64,000 bases of DNA, taken from assembly GCF_020097815.1 (NCBI RefSeq), contig NZ_CP083663.1, positions 248,001 to 312,000 on the forward strand. The letters are read 5' to 3'. The stretch comes from Haloprofundus salinisoli (lineage in GTDB: Archaea; Halobacteriota; Halobacteria; Halobacteriales; Haloferacaceae). Shown in pieces: positions 42,303-54,910 of the stretch (position 1 is the first letter of the stretch; every line of letters begins with the position of its first letter). The position numbers were made by a program, and so were the translations under genes. The notes beneath the pieces were generated by a model. It saw only the letters and a program-made list of their open reading frames with translations, had not been told where the DNA came from and did no database searches.

Positions 42303-43493
42303 GTGACAATCACGCTTCCCGGTCCGACCATCGGCGTCGTCGGTGGGGGCCAACTCGGCCGGATGCTGGCGGAGGCGGCCGCGCCGCTCGGCGTCGACGT
42401 CGTCGTCCTCGACCCGACGCCGGACTGCCCGGCGTCGGCCGTCGCAGAACAGGTCGACGGCTCGTTCGACGACCCCGAAGGCGTCCGCGAACTCGCCGAA
42501 CGCGCCGACGTACTGACGTTCGAGATAGAGCTGGCCGACCCCGACGTGCTCGAATCGGTCCGAGACGAGTACGGCGTCGCCGTCCACCCCTCGCCGGAGA
42601 CGCTGCGGACGATTCAGGACAAACTCGTCCAGAAGCAGACCCTCGAAGACGCCGGGGTACCGGTACCCCCGTTCCGCCGCGTCGACGACGTTTCGGAGTT
42701 AGAAGCCGCCGTCGAGACGTTCGGCGCGGTGATGCTGAAGGCGCGAACCGGCGGCTACGACGGACGCGGGAACGTCCCCGTCCGCTCCGTCGACGAGGCC
42801 GAAGACGCGCTGGCGGAGCTCGGCGGTGTGCCCGCGATGGCCGAGTCGTTCGTCGAGTTCGAGCGCGAACTCTCCGTTATCGCCGTCCGCGGCGACGACG
42901 AGCTACGAACGTTCCCCGCCGGCGAGAACGTCCACGAGGACGAGATTCTGCGCGAGACGGTGGTGCCGGCGCGGACGACCGACGAGGTCAGAGAGCGGGC
43001 CGAGGAAGTCGCCCGCGACGTCCTCTCGCTGCTCGACGGTCGCGGCGTCTTCGGTATCGAACTGTTCGAGTCCGACGGCGAGATTTCGGTGAACGAGATC
43101 GCCCCGCGGCCGCACAACTCCGGGCACTGGACCATCGAGGGCGCGCTGACCTCGCAGTTCGAACAGCACGCCCGGTCGGTGCTCGGGTGGCCGCTGGGTG
43201 CGACCGAGCGCCGCGGCGTCGCCGTCAGCGCGAATCTCCTGGGCGACGTCGACGAGTCGCAGACTGCCGAACTGCAGGGCGTCGAACGCGCGCTGTCGAC
43301 GGCGGGCGCGGGACTGCACTGGTACGGCAAGCGGGAGGTCCGGCCGCTGCGGAAGATGGGTCACGTGACGCTCGTCGACGGCGGAGAGGGAGACGCGACG
43401 ACAGACGAGTTGCTCGAAACGGCGCGCGGACTCGCCGACGAACTGACCTTCAGCAGCGACAGACTCGGAGCAGACACGGAGAGGGGAGAATGA
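42303..43493 (+). CDS. purK: N5-carboxyaminoimidazole ribonucleotide synthase
   Basis: 396 residues from GTG 42303 (MTITLPGPTIGVVGGGQLGR). ATP-grasp fold: GGGQLGRML, KARTGGYDGRGNVPVR, the metal site IELFESDGEISVNEIAPRPH and NSGHWTIEGALTSQFEQHAR. It carboxylates AIR with ATP and bicarbonate in purine synthesis. The reading from ATG 42243 is rejected because the TATA box would lie inside it. The TGA overlaps purE (ATGA). Confidence 0.95.
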   Translation: MTITLPGPTIGVVGGGQLGRMLAEAAAPLGVDVVVLDPTPDCPASAVAEQVDGSFDDPEGVRELAERADVLTFEIELADPDVLESVRDEYGVAVHPSPETLRTIQDKLVQKQTLEDAGVPVPPFRRVDDVSELEAAVETFGAVMLKARTGGYDGRGNVPVRSVDEAEDALAELGGVPAMAESFVEFERELSVIAVRGDDELRTFPAGENVHEDEILRETVVPARTTDEVRERAEEVARDVLSLLDGRGVFGIELFESDGEISVNEIAPRPHNSGHWTIEGALTSQFEQHARSVLGWPLGATERRGVAVSANLLGDVDESQTAELQGVERALSTAGAGLHWYGKREVRPLRKMGHVTLVDGGEGDATTDELLETARGLADELTFSSDRLGADTERGE

Positions 43494-44107
43494 CCGACGA
43501 GATACAGCAACTCATCGACCAGTTGGAAACGGAAGCCGAGCGGGAGACACCGGCCGCGGAGACGCCCGACGTGGGCATCATCATGGGGTCGGACTCGGAC
43601 CTCGACGTGATGGCCGGCGCGTACGAAGCGCTCGAAACGTTGGGCTTCGAAGAGCAAACCGACTACGACGACGCGCCCGACGCGCGCTTTAGCTTCGAGA
43701 GCTACGTCGTCTCCGCGCACCGGACGCCCGAGTTGATGTACGCCTACGGCGAGACGGCCGCCGCGCGCGGCGTCGAAGTCATCATCGCCGGCGCGGGCGG
43801 GAAATCCGCGGACCTGCCGAACATGACCGCGTCCATCGCCTACCCCTTACCCGTAATCGGCGTCCCGGTCCAAGAGAAGTCCGTTGACTCGGTCATCGGG
43901 ATGCCCACAGGCGCGCCGATAGTCGCCGTCGACGCCGGAAAATCGTTCAACGCGGGGCTCTCGGCGGGACAGATTCTCTCACGCGCACACGAAAAGCTTG
44001 TGGAACGACTGGTCGAGTACCACGACGGTCTCCAGGGCGGCGTCGCCGAGGCTTCGCGCGACCTCCACCGACTCGGACTCGACGGTTACAGGGGCCGAAA
44101 GGGATAA
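43490..44107 (+). CDS. purE: N5-CAIR mutase (PurE class I)
   Basis: 205 residues. After a 25-residue acidic N-terminal extension, VGIIMGSDSDLDVM, YVVSAHRTPELMYAYGE (catalytic His), IIAGAGGKSADLPNMTAS and GVPVQEKSVDSVIGMPTGAP follow the family exactly. It converts N5-CAIR from PurK to CAIR. gggag lies six bases before ATG 43490, inside the end of purK, so the pair is translationally coupled. Confidence 0.95.
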   Translation: MTDEIQQLIDQLETEAERETPAAETPDVGIIMGSDSDLDVMAGAYEALETLGFEEQTDYDDAPDARFSFESYVVSAHRTPELMYAYGETAAARGVEVIIAGAGGKSADLPNMTASIAYPLPVIGVPVQEKSVDSVIGMPTGAPIVAVDAGKSFNAGLSAGQILSRAHEKLVERLVEYHDGLQGGVAEASRDLHRLGLDGYRGRKG

Positions 44108-44192
44108 CACCGACGCGTCGGCGGTCGCTCCGGGCCGAATCGTCTTCTGGAGACTCGACGGCGTCGTTTTCGCCCGAGAAGGCAACAATCAA

Positions 44193-44201
44193 CGCTTATA
44201 G
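44193..44201 (+). promoter_or_regulatory. TATA box of the nuo operon
   Basis: cgcttatag centred about 43 bases upstream of the nuoA ATG at 44240, predicting a short leader of roughly 15 bases. It is the only clear promoter before the eleven-gene operon. Confidence 0.6.
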
Positions 44202-44239
44202 GGTAGCACACCCAAGCGCCGGACGTTGGAAACTCCGGT

Positions 44240-44653
44240 ATGAATCCATGGATAGCCATCGGCGCACTGGCGGTCGTCGGCATCGGCATCCCGATTGGGA
44301 TGATGGCGGTGTCGTCGTTGCTTCGCCCGAGTGTGCCGGAACAAGGAAAAAGTGCCACCTACGAGAGCGGTGAGATTCCGACGGGGAGCGCGCGCATCCA
44401 GTTCAACATCCAGTACTACATGGTTGCGCTGCTGTTCGTCGTCTTCGACATCGAAACCGTCCTCATCTTCCCGTGGACCGTCATCTATCGCTCCGCACTG
44501 GAGCAGGGTGTCAGTCTCGGAGCGGTGTTGACGCCGATGCTCGTCTTCGTCGGAATCCTCGTCGTCGGTCTCCTCTGGGCGTGGCGCAACGGCGCGGTCG
44601 AGTGGGTCAAAAGCCCGCGTGCGACCCGTCGGAAGACTGAGAGGCAATCATGA
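44240..44653 (+). CDS. nuoA: Complex I subunit A
   Basis: 137 residues, three membrane helices; the conserved loop YESGEIPTGSARIQFNIQYY and the FDIETVLIFPW stretch with its buried acidic residues identify NuoA/NdhC. Membrane arm, next to the quinone site. Overlaps nuoB by four bases. Confidence 0.95.
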   Translation: MNPWIAIGALAVVGIGIPIGMMAVSSLLRPSVPEQGKSATYESGEIPTGSARIQFNIQYYMVALLFVVFDIETVLIFPWTVIYRSALEQGVSLGAVLTPMLVFVGILVVGLLWAWRNGAVEWVKSPRATRRKTERQS

Positions 44654-45348
44654 GTAGCGACCAGCCATTCGTCACAGACGATTCACAAGTACTGACCGAT
44701 ACCCGCGACGCCCGCTTGGCGGGCGCAGACAACCGGTTCAACTCCAAACTCCGGGAGGCGTTCGGCTCGTCGCCGTTCATCCTCACGAAGTTCGACAAGT
44801 TCATGAACTGGGTCCGGGGGTCGTCGATGTTCATGCTGCAGTTCGGCATCGCCTGCTGCAGCATCGAGATGATGCACACGTACGCGGTCAAACACGACCT
44901 CGACCGCTTCGGCGCGGGTGTGCCGCGTGCCTCGCCGCGACAGGCGGACGTCATCATCGTGCCGGGCACTATCGTCTCGAAGTTCGCCCCGCGGATGAAG
45001 CGCGTCTACGACCAGATGCCCGAGCCGAAGTTCGTCGTCGGCATGGGCTCCTGTACCATCTCGGGCGGCCCGTTCCAGGAGGGGTACAACGTCATCAAGG
45101 GCGCAGAGGAGGTCATCCCCGTCGACATCCACATCCCCGGTTGTCCGCCGCGCCCCGAGGCGCTCGTCTACGGCGTCGCCAAACTCCAAGAGCGCATCGC
45201 CAACGGCGAGAGTTCGCCGGTCGTCGTCAAACCGTACGAACTCGAGCAGTTCGGCGACCTCGAACGCGACGAGATCGTCGACCAACTCGCCGAGGAGATA
45301 GACACCGACGACCTCGTCATGCGCTATAACTGGGCTGATTCGCCATGA
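44650..45348 (+). CDS. nuoB: Complex I subunit B (cluster N2)
   Basis: 232 residues. The four Cys ligands of the N2 4Fe-4S cluster are present: [20 protein letters not shown] (two), [13 protein letters not shown] and [13 protein letters not shown]2 hands electrons to quinone. The N-terminus has an extra 30 acidic residues and the C-terminus about 45 ([20 protein letters not shown]). Overlaps nuoCD by four bases. Confidence 0.96.
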   Translation: MSSDQPFVTDDSQVLTDTRDARLAGADNRFNSKLREAFGSSPFILTKFDKFMNWVRGSSMFMLQFGIACCSIEMMHTYAVKHDLDRFGAGVPRASPRQADVIIVPGTIVSKFAPRMKRVYDQMPEPKFVVGMGSCTISGGPFQEGYNVIKGAEEVIPVDIHIPGCPPRPEALVYGVAKLQERIANGESSPVVVKPYELEQFGDLERDEIVDQLAEEIDTDDLVMRYNWADSP

Positions 45349-47015
45349 GCTTGGAACGACCCGAGACGTCCGAGAGCAAGAGCGTCCAGCGCCACAGCGC
45401 CGACGAACTCGCCGACCTGCTCGGCGACCTCGTCATCGGACGCGAGGAACACATCAACGCGCCGGGCTACGTCATCCGGCCGGACTCGGTCCAGGAGACG
45501 CTCTCGCTTCTGAAGAACGAAGCGGGCTTCGACCACCTCTCCTGCCTCACCGCCGAGGAGCGCGCGGACCGCTACGAGTCCATCTACCACATGAAGAAGT
45601 TCGACGACCCGACCCAGGAGGTCAGCGTCGTCGTTCCCACGTCGAAGGACAATCCAGTCAGCCAGTCGGCCGAACCGGTCTTCCGGACCGCTGACTGGCA
45701 CGAGCGCGAGGCGTACGACCTCGTCGGCATCGAGTACGAGGGCCACCCCGACATGCGGCGCATCCTCCTGCCGGAGACGTGGCAGGGCCACCCGCTGGCG
45801 AAAGATTACGACCAGGAACGCCCGCAGGTCGTCTCGCTCCGCGAGCACGCGAACCCGCTCCAGGAGGACCACAGAGACGACCAGGACTCGGAGACGATGT
45901 ACCTCAACATCGGGCCGCACCACCCGGCGACCCACGGGGTGCTCCACCTGGAGTGCACGCTCGACGGCGAGCAGGTCGCCGACGTCAACCCCGACATCGG
46001 CTACCTCCACCGCTGTGAGGAGCAGATGTGCCAGAACGGCACCTACCGCTACCAGATCATGCCGTACCCGGACCGCTGGGACTACATCTCGGCGGGCCTG
46101 CTCAACGAGTGGGCGTACGCCCGCGCGGCCGAGGACCTCGCCGACATCGAGGTGCCCGAATACGCGCAGGTCATCCGGACGATGGGCGCGGAGCTCTGCC
46201 GCATCGCCGCGCACATGCTGGCGGTCGGGACGTTCGCGCTCGACGTCTACGGCGACTTCACGGCCATCTTCATGTACGCCATCCGCGACCGCGAGAAGGC
46301 CCAGAACATCCTCGAGGACCTCACCGGTCAGCGGCTGATGTTCAACTACTTCCGTCTCGGCGGCGTCGTCTGGGACCTCCCCGAGCCCCGCGAGGAGTTC
46401 TTCGAGAAGACCCGCGACTTCCTCGAAGAGCTGCCGGAGGCGCTCGAAGAGTACCACGACCTCATCACCGGCAACGAGATTCTCCAGTCGCGCACCATCG
46501 GTACCGGCGTGTTGCCCCCGGAAGTCGCCAAGAACTACGGCGCGACGGGACCGGTGCTCCGCGGGTCGGGCGTCGACTACGACCTTCGCCGCGACGACCC
46601 CTACGGCTACTACGAGAACCTCGACTGGAACGTCATCGTCGAAGATGGCTGCGACAACTACTCGCGGCTGCTCGTCCGGATGAAGGAGGTCGAAGAGTCG
46701 GCGAAGATCATCGAGCAGTGCATCGACATCCTCGAGGACTGGCCCGAGGACGAGCGGAACATCCAGTCGAACGTGCCGCGGACGCTCCGTCCCGAGGACG
46801 ACACCGAGATCTACCGCGCCGTCGAAGGCGCGAAAGGCGAACTCGGCATCTACATCCGCGCCGACGGCACCGAGAAACCCGGTCGCTTCAAGATTCGGAG
46901 CCCGTGTTTCTCGAACCTGCAGACGCTGCCGGAGATGTCGAACGGCGAGTACGTCCCGGACATGATCGCGTCGCTCGGCAGCCTCGACATCGTACTCGGT
47001 GAGGTCGACCGATGA
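45345..47015 (+). CDS. nuoCD: Complex I fused subunits C and D
   Basis: 556 residues. Residues about 1-165 are NuoC ([40 protein letters not shown]). Near residue 185 NuoD begins with [18 protein letters not shown] and runs to the end ([45 protein letters not shown]). A Met at the junction marks the old NuoD start. NuoD forms the quinone pocket with NuoB. Confidence 0.96.
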   Translation: MSLERPETSESKSVQRHSADELADLLGDLVIGREEHINAPGYVIRPDSVQETLSLLKNEAGFDHLSCLTAEERADRYESIYHMKKFDDPTQEVSVVVPTSKDNPVSQSAEPVFRTADWHEREAYDLVGIEYEGHPDMRRILLPETWQGHPLAKDYDQERPQVVSLREHANPLQEDHRDDQDSETMYLNIGPHHPATHGVLHLECTLDGEQVADVNPDIGYLHRCEEQMCQNGTYRYQIMPYPDRWDYISAGLLNEWAYARAAEDLADIEVPEYAQVIRTMGAELCRIAAHMLAVGTFALDVYGDFTAIFMYAIRDREKAQNILEDLTGQRLMFNYFRLGGVVWDLPEPREEFFEKTRDFLEELPEALEEYHDLITGNEILQSRTIGTGVLPPEVAKNYGATGPVLRGSGVDYDLRRDDPYGYYENLDWNVIVEDGCDNYSRLLVRMKEVEESAKIIEQCIDILEDWPEDERNIQSNVPRTLRPEDDTEIYRAVEGAKGELGIYIRADGTEKPGRFKIRSPCFSNLQTLPEMSNGEYVPDMIASLGSLDIVLGEVDR

Positions 47016-48094
47016 CGCCGCTGCAGCAAGGACCGGTACTGCTGCCCGAACGCATCGCGGGCCTGCTCGGTCTCGGCGACGGGTTGCTCGGACAGGTCGT
47101 CGGCGGACTCCTCGCGGCGTTTCTCATCGCGAACATCATGCTGGCGATGACCGCCGTCGCCGGGCCGTGGGCGAAGCGGAAGATCACCGCGGCGTTCACC
47201 GACCGCATCGCGGTCAACCGTATCGGGCCGTTCGGCCTGTTCATCATCATCGCCGACGCGGTTCGACTGCTCTCGAAGGAGCTCATCGTTCCCGAAGGGG
47301 TCGATCGTCCGGCGTGGGACCTCGCACCCATCATCCTGCCGGCGTCGGCGCTGTTGGGCTTCGCGGTCATCCCGATGGGCAGCGGCATCCAACTGGCCGA
47401 CCCCGAGACGGGGCTCGTCTTCGCGTTCGCCGTCGCGTCCATCGCGTCGCTGTCGCTCGTGATGGGCGGCTACGCGTCGAACAACAAGTACTCGCTCATG
47501 GGCGGCCTGCGCGCGGTGGCGCAGAACATCGCCTACGAGATTCCGCTCATCGTGACGGCGGCGTCGGTGGTCATCTTCACCGGCACGCTGCAGATGAGCG
47601 AGATCGTCGCCGTCCAGCGCGAGCCGCTCATCGGTTTCGGCGGCGGCCTGACGATTCCGCAGTGGTTCGCGTTCGTCAACCCGTTCGCGTTCGTGCTGTT
47701 CCTCGTCGCCAACATGGCCGAGATCGGCCGCAACCCGTTCGACATTCCGGAGGCACCGACCGAGATCGTCGCCGGGTACCAGACCGAGTACTCCAGCGTC
47801 TACTTCGTGCTGTTCTACCTCGGGGAGTTCCTGCACATCTTCCTGGGTGGCGCGCTCATCGCGACGCTGTTCCTCGGCGGCCCGGCCGCGCCCATCGCGG
47901 CGCTGGAAGTGATTCCGGGCTTCGTCTGGTTCCTCATCAAGATCTGGGCGGTGTTCCTGTTCACGCAGTGGGCGCGCTCGGCGATTCCGCGCGTCCGCAT
48001 CGACCAGCTGCTCGACATCGGTTGGAAGGGGATGCTCGTGCTCTCCTTCGCCAACCTGGTTCTCACGGCCATCATCGTGGGAGTGATAGCATGA
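47012..48094 (+). CDS. nuoH: Complex I subunit H
   Basis: 360 residues, eight membrane helices. [20 protein letters not shown] and the acidic loop [19 protein letters not shown], which links quinone chemistry to the proton channels, are intact. Overlaps both neighbours by four bases. Confidence 0.96.
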   Translation: MTPLQQGPVLLPERIAGLLGLGDGLLGQVVGGLLAAFLIANIMLAMTAVAGPWAKRKITAAFTDRIAVNRIGPFGLFIIIADAVRLLSKELIVPEGVDRPAWDLAPIILPASALLGFAVIPMGSGIQLADPETGLVFAFAVASIASLSLVMGGYASNNKYSLMGGLRAVAQNIAYEIPLIVTAASVVIFTGTLQMSEIVAVQREPLIGFGGGLTIPQWFAFVNPFAFVLFLVANMAEIGRNPFDIPEAPTEIVAGYQTEYSSVYFVLFYLGEFLHIFLGGALIATLFLGGPAAPIAALEVIPGFVWFLIKIWAVFLFTQWARSAIPRVRIDQLLDIGWKGMLVLSFANLVLTAIIVGVIA

Positions 48095-48552
48095 TTGGAA
48101 TCCTGAAATCGATGGCAACGACGATGAAACACGCCCTCGACGGCCAGACGTTCACCGTCGAGTACCCGGACGTCGCCCCCGAGGTGAGTCCGCGGTTCCG
48201 CGGCGTGCACAAGTTCAGCCAGGAGCGCTGCATCTGGTGTCGCCAGTGCGAAAACGTCTGTCCGAACGACACGATCCAGATCGTTCAGGACGACAAGCGC
48301 AACGGCGAGCAGTACAACCTCCACATCGGCCAGTGCATCTACTGCCGACTCTGCGAGGAGGTCTGTCCCGTCGACGCCATCCTGCTGACGCAGAACTTCG
48401 AGTTCACGGCGGACACGAAAAACGAGTTCGTCTACAACAAGGAACAGCTCAAGAACGTCCCCTGGTACAAAGGGATCGACCCCCTCAACTCGCGCAACCC
48501 CGACCGGGACGCGTGGGTCGGCGAGGGAGACGGCGAGGTCGACTACCAGTAA
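48091..48552 (+). CDS. nuoI: Complex I subunit I (two 4Fe-4S clusters)
   Basis: 153 residues with two ferredoxin motifs: CIWCRQCENVCP and CIYCRLCEEVCP, eight Cys in all, for clusters N6a and N6b that carry electrons to N2. The C-terminus (WYKGIDPLNSRNPDRDAWVG) is short and acidic. After its stop the operon has its only sizeable gap, 79 bases. Confidence 0.96.
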   Translation: MIGILKSMATTMKHALDGQTFTVEYPDVAPEVSPRFRGVHKFSQERCIWCRQCENVCPNDTIQIVQDDKRNGEQYNLHIGQCIYCRLCEEVCPVDAILLTQNFEFTADTKNEFVYNKEQLKNVPWYKGIDPLNSRNPDRDAWVGEGDGEVDYQ

Positions 48553-48631
48553 TCGAGAGCGAAGCGTCCGAAGTCGGGCGCGTCGCACGTTCTCGAAACC
48601 TTCAAACGGATACCTCAAGGAGACACACACA

Positions 48632-48892
48632 ATGGTTTATGAAACCCTGGCGTTCGCGCTGTTCGCCCTCGTTACCGTGGGCTGCAGCCTGGGCGTCGTC
48701 CTCGTGCGGGACATCTGGCACTCCGCACTCCTGCTCGGGGGCGCGCTCTTGAGCGTCGCGGTGCACTACGTGATGCTGCAAGCGGAGTTCCTTGCAGCGA
48801 TGCAGATTCTCGTCTACGTGGGCGGGGTACTCATCCTCATCACGTTCGCCGTGATGCTCACGCGGACCGACCCGGAGGTGAGTAGCACATGA
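48632..48892 (+). CDS. nuoJ1: Complex I subunit J, N-terminal half
   Basis: 86 residues, three membrane helices: YETLAFALFALVTVGCSLGV, WHSALLLGGALLSVAVHYVM and ILVYVGGVLILITFAVML. This is the first half of NuoJ; the second half is the next gene. An aaggag nine bases before the ATG is a clear Shine-Dalgarno. The stop overlaps nuoJ2 by four bases. Confidence 0.9.
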   Translation: MVYETLAFALFALVTVGCSLGVVLVRDIWHSALLLGGALLSVAVHYVMLQAEFLAAMQILVYVGGVLILITFAVMLTRTDPEVSST

Positions 48893-49329
48893 CGACTAAA
48901 CCGCAGTTGAACGACGACTCGAACTTCCTCCCGGGGCTCGCGGCCCTGGGACTGTTCGTCGTGATGGCTGTCGTGTTCCTGCAGGCGGAGTTCGGTGACC
49001 CGCAGGGGTTCCCGGCCGACGTCAGCATCGTCGCCAGTATCGGCTACGCGATGTTCAACATCTCGGCGGACCAACTGCAGCAACAGATCGTGAGCGCCGA
49101 GGGCTTCCTCGCGGCGTTTCTCATCATGGCGATCGCGCTCGACGTCGCCATCGACGCCGCCGTTTACCTCGCAAAGCGCGAGGAGGCCGGCGAAGTCGTG
49201 ACGGCGCTCGTCGACGACGTTCGCAGCGACGACCCGACCAGCGGCGGCGAGCCGACCGACGGACGCGGCCCCGCCGCGCGAGCAGATGGTGGCGTCGCTG
49301 ACGACACGACTACCGGAGGTGACCGCTGA
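48889..49329 (+). CDS. nuoJ2: Complex I subunit J, C-terminal half
   Basis: 146 residues. One membrane helix near the start (LAALGLFVVMAVVFLQAEF) and one near 70-92 (EGFLAAFLIMAIALDVAIDA), then an acidic tail of 55 residues (DDPTSGGEPTDGRGP). It completes the five-helix NuoJ as a separate chain, an arrangement known in haloarchaea. TGA overlaps the nuoK ATG by one base. Confidence 0.85.
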   Translation: MTTKPQLNDDSNFLPGLAALGLFVVMAVVFLQAEFGDPQGFPADVSIVASIGYAMFNISADQLQQQIVSAEGFLAAFLIMAIALDVAIDAAVYLAKREEAGEVVTALVDDVRSDDPTSGGEPTDGRGPAARADGGVADDTTTGGDR

Positions 49330-49631
49330 TGGTGCCCCCGCAGTACTACCTGCTTCTCGCGGGTGCCGTCTTCTGTATCGGTCTGTTCGGCATCCTCACG
49401 CGTCGGAACGCGCTGTTGTTCCTGATGTCGGTCGAGTTGATGCTGAACGCGGCGAACATCAACCTCGTCGCCTTCTCGGTGTACTGGGGCAACGTAACGG
49501 GCCAGACGCTGAGCCTGTTCACGATGGCGCTGGCGGCCGCGGAGGTCGCCATCGGCATCGGCATCATCCTCACGCTCTACCGCAACTTCGGTGACGTGGA
49601 CGTGACGGACGCAGCGTCGATGAGGTGGTAA
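49329..49631 (+). CDS. nuoK: Complex I subunit K
   Basis: 100 residues, three membrane helices. LFLMSVELMLNAANINLVAF and MALAAAEVAIGIGIILTLYR carry the two buried Glu residues that NuoK uses for proton translocation. Confidence 0.95.
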   Translation: MVPPQYYLLLAGAVFCIGLFGILTRRNALLFLMSVELMLNAANINLVAFSVYWGNVTGQTLSLFTMALAAAEVAIGIGIILTLYRNFGDVDVTDAASMRW

Positions 49632-49633
49632 CT

Positions 49634-51672
<2,039 letters not shown>

Positions 51673-51676
<4 letters not shown>

Positions 51677-53208
51677 TAATCGAAGCGCTCATCGCATTCA
51701 CGTTCGTCGCCGCACTGGTCGCGTTCGTCCTTCCGGACCGACTGGCCGGCCGCGGCGCGTTCGCTCTCAGTCTGGTTCCCGTCGTCGGGAGCCTCTACAT
51801 GTGGTCGCAGTTCGACGCGTCCGGCAACGCCCTCTTGCAGGGCGGTCAGACCGCGTTCGAGACAACCGTCCCGTGGCTGCAGCTCGCGGGCTACGAGATC
51901 TCGTGGTACGTCGGCGTCGACGGTATCAGCCTGCCGCTGGTCGTGCTGACGACGGTGCTCACCTCGCTCGCCATCGTGAGCGCGTGGACGCCCATCCAGC
52001 ACCGCCAGTCGCAGTTCTTCGGCCTCATGCTGTTCATGGAGGCGAACCTGCTCGGCGTGTTCACGGCGCTGGACTTCTTCCTCTGGTTCATCTTCTGGGA
52101 AGCGGTCCTCGTGCCGATGTACTTCCTCATCGGCGTCTGGGGCGGCCCGCGCCGGAAGTACGCCGCCATCAAGTTCTTCGTCTACACGAACGCGGCGTCG
52201 CTCATCATGTTCATCGGCTTCATGGCGCTCGTGCTGGGCCTCGGCGACTCGACGTCGTCGTTCGCGCTGCCCGACGTCGCACAGGCGCTTCGCGCCGGTG
52301 AACTCGGGTCGTTCTACGGCCTCGACGCGAGCACGCTCCAGGTCGTCGCCTTCGCGGCGATGTTCTTCGGCTTCGCAGTGAAGGTGCCGGTCGTGCCGGT
52401 CCACACCTGGCTTCCGGACGCTCACGTCGAAGCCCCGACGCCGGTGTCGGTGATGCTGGCGGGCGTCCTCCTGAAGATGGGGACGTACGCCTTACTTCGA
52501 TTCAACTTCACGATGCTGCCGGAGGTCGCCGTCGAGTACGCGCCGTTCATCGCGGCCATCGCGGTGCTGAGCGTCATCTACGGCGCGCTGCTCGCGCTCG
52601 CACAGCAGGACCTCAAACGCATCGTCGCGTACTCCTCGGTCTCGTCGATGGGGTACGTCATCCTCGGTCTCGTCGCCTACACCGCCTACGGCGTCGGCGG
52701 CGCGACGTTCCAGATGGTCGCCCACGGCCTCATCTCGGGGCTGATGTTCATGGCGGTCGGCGTCATCTACAACACGACCCACACCCGGATGGTCGGCGAC
52801 ATGTCCGGGATGGCAGACCGAATGCCCGTCACGACGGCGATCCTCATCGCCGGCGCGTTCGGCTACATGGGGCTGCCGCTGATGGCCGGCTTCGCCGCGG
52901 AGTTCTTCATCTTCACCGGCGCGTTCCAGTCGACGGTCATCGCGGGTAACGGTCTCGCGCTGTTCACGGCGGCGGCGATGTTCGGCATCGTCATCGTCGC
53001 GGGCTACCTGCTGTTCGCCATGCAGCGGACGCTGTTCGGTCCGTTCCGCCTCGAAACCGACTACGAGGTCGGACGGGCACCGCTGCACGACACGCTGCCG
53101 CTGGCGGTGCTGCTCGTCTGCATCATCGCTCTCGGCGTCGCTCCGGAGATATTCTTCAGTATGATCACCGACGCAGTCGACCCGGTCATCGGAGGTGTGC
53201 TGCAATGA
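51673..53208 (+). CDS. nuoM: Complex I antiporter-like subunit M
   Basis: 511 residues, fourteen membrane helices. TM5 glutamate in LWFIFWEAVLVPMYFLIGVW and the lysine of FAVKVPVVPVHTWLPDAHVE; LKRIVAYSSVSSMGYVILG is the TM8 region. ggaggt lies eight bases upstream of ATG 51673, within nuoL. Confidence 0.96.
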
Positions 53209-54740
53209 CGGCACCCGCCGCACTCGCCGCGCTCGCAACGCCGCTCCAGATGGGCCAGCTGCCCGAGTGGACGGCGCTCGCGCCGGTGCTCATCCTCGCG
53301 GTGACGGGGCTCGTACTCCTGCTCATCGACAGTATCGACGCGGATACGACCAACAGCGCGCTGTTGGCGGGCGTCTCGACGCTCGGTGCCGCCGCCGCGC
53401 TGGCGGCCACCGCGTGGTCGCTCGCCACCGGCGTCGGGCAGGACAACGGCGCGATCTTGCTGTTCGCCGACGCGCTCGTCGTCGACGGGATGAGCCTGTT
53501 CTTCACGGCCATCTTCACGAGCGTCGTCGTGATGGTCACCATCGCCAGCTACGACTACCTGCACGGGCACAGGCACCAAGGCGAGTTCTACTCGCTCGTG
53601 CTGTTCGCCGCCAGCGGGATGGCGCTGATGGCCTCGGCGAACTCGCTGGCGACCGTACTGGTGAGCCTCGAACTCGCCTCGCTGCCGTCGTACGTGCTCG
53701 TCGCGTACCTCAAGCAGAACCGTGGCAGCGTCGAAGCGGGGCTGAAGTACTTCCTCATCGGCGCGCTCTCGGCGGCGGTGTTCACCTTCGGCGTCAGCCT
53801 CGTCTACGCCGCCACCGGCTCTCTCATCTTCGCCGACGTCGCGGAGGCGCTCAGCGGCGGCGAGTTCGTCGGCATCGCCGGCCTCGGCGTGCTGATGGTC
53901 GCCGGCGGCTTCGCGTTCAAGACGGCCTCCGTCCCGTTCCACTTCTGGGCACCGGAGGCGTACGAGGGCGCGCCCGCGCCCGTGTCGGCGTTCCTCTCGT
54001 CGGCCTCGAAGGCCGCCGGGTTCGCCGTCGCCTTCCGAGTCTTCGTCGAAGCGTTCCCGCTCGCGACGATTCCGGAGGGCATCAACTGGGTGCTCGCGTT
54101 CCAGATTCTCGCCGTCGTCACGATGACGCTCGGCAACTTCGCCGCGGCAACCCAGGAGAACGTAAAGCGGATGCTCGCGTACTCCAGCATCGGTCACGCC
54201 GGCTACGCGCTCATCGGCCTCGCGGCGCTGTCCGCGGGCGGTAGCGCCAACGGCAACGTGCTCGGCGCGAGCATGGCGCACCTGTTCGTCTACGGCTTCA
54301 TGAACACCGGGGCGTTCCTCTTCATCGCGATGGTGGAACGCTGGGGCATCGGAAGGACGTTCGAGGACTACAACGGCCTGGCGACGCAGGCACCGGTCGC
54401 CTGCGTTGCGATGTCGGTCTTCATGTTCAGTCTCGCCGGCCTGCCGCCGTTCGGCGGCTTCTTCTCGAAGTACTTCCTCTTCTTCGAGGCCATCGAGAAC
54501 GGCTTCTGGTGGCTCGCCGCCATCGGCGCGCTCAACAGCGTGCTGTCGCTGTTCTACTACAGCCGCGTCGTGCGCGCGATGTGGTTCGAGGACCCGAGCG
54601 GACCGGTCGAACTCGGCAGCCAGCCCGTCGGGCTGTACGCCGCCCTGATGCTCGCCGCCGTCGGTACCGTCTTGCTGCTGCCCGGCTTCCCGCCGGTCAT
54701 CGAGACGGCCCAGACCGTCGCCGGAACGCTGTTCGCCTGA
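53205..54740 (+). CDS. nuoN: Complex I antiporter-like subunit N
   Basis: 511 residues, fourteen membrane helices. LVSLELASLPSYVLVAYLKQ has the TM5 glutamate; FAFKTASVPFHFWAPEAYEG and VKRMLAYSSIGHAGYALIG are the TM7 and TM8 signatures. Last gene of the operon; no nuoE, F or G follows. ggaggt precedes the ATG by ten bases. Confidence 0.96.
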   Translation: MTAPAALAALATPLQMGQLPEWTALAPVLILAVTGLVLLLIDSIDADTTNSALLAGVSTLGAAAALAATAWSLATGVGQDNGAILLFADALVVDGMSLFFTAIFTSVVVMVTIASYDYLHGHRHQGEFYSLVLFAASGMALMASANSLATVLVSLELASLPSYVLVAYLKQNRGSVEAGLKYFLIGALSAAVFTFGVSLVYAATGSLIFADVAEALSGGEFVGIAGLGVLMVAGGFAFKTASVPFHFWAPEAYEGAPAPVSAFLSSASKAAGFAVAFRVFVEAFPLATIPEGINWVLAFQILAVVTMTLGNFAAATQENVKRMLAYSSIGHAGYALIGLAALSAGGSANGNVLGASMAHLFVYGFMNTGAFLFIAMVERWGIGRTFEDYNGLATQAPVACVAMSVFMFSLAGLPPFGGFFSKYFLFFEAIENGFWWLAAIGALNSVLSLFYYSRVVRAMWFEDPSGPVELGSQPVGLYAALMLAAVGTVLLLPGFPPVIETAQTVAGTLFA

Positions 54741-54910
54741 GTTCGCCTTTCGACCGCCGAGTTTCCGTTTTCTCCGTCTCGCACTGCGAGTTCCGCCTCC
54801 GGGAGCGACGACGTTCGAGGCACGATACTGGAAGCGACGACGCTCGTGTCGACTCCCCGACCCCGCGTGAGGACGGTAGGGTTTTCCCCCGAGGCGACCG
54901 AACGTCGGGT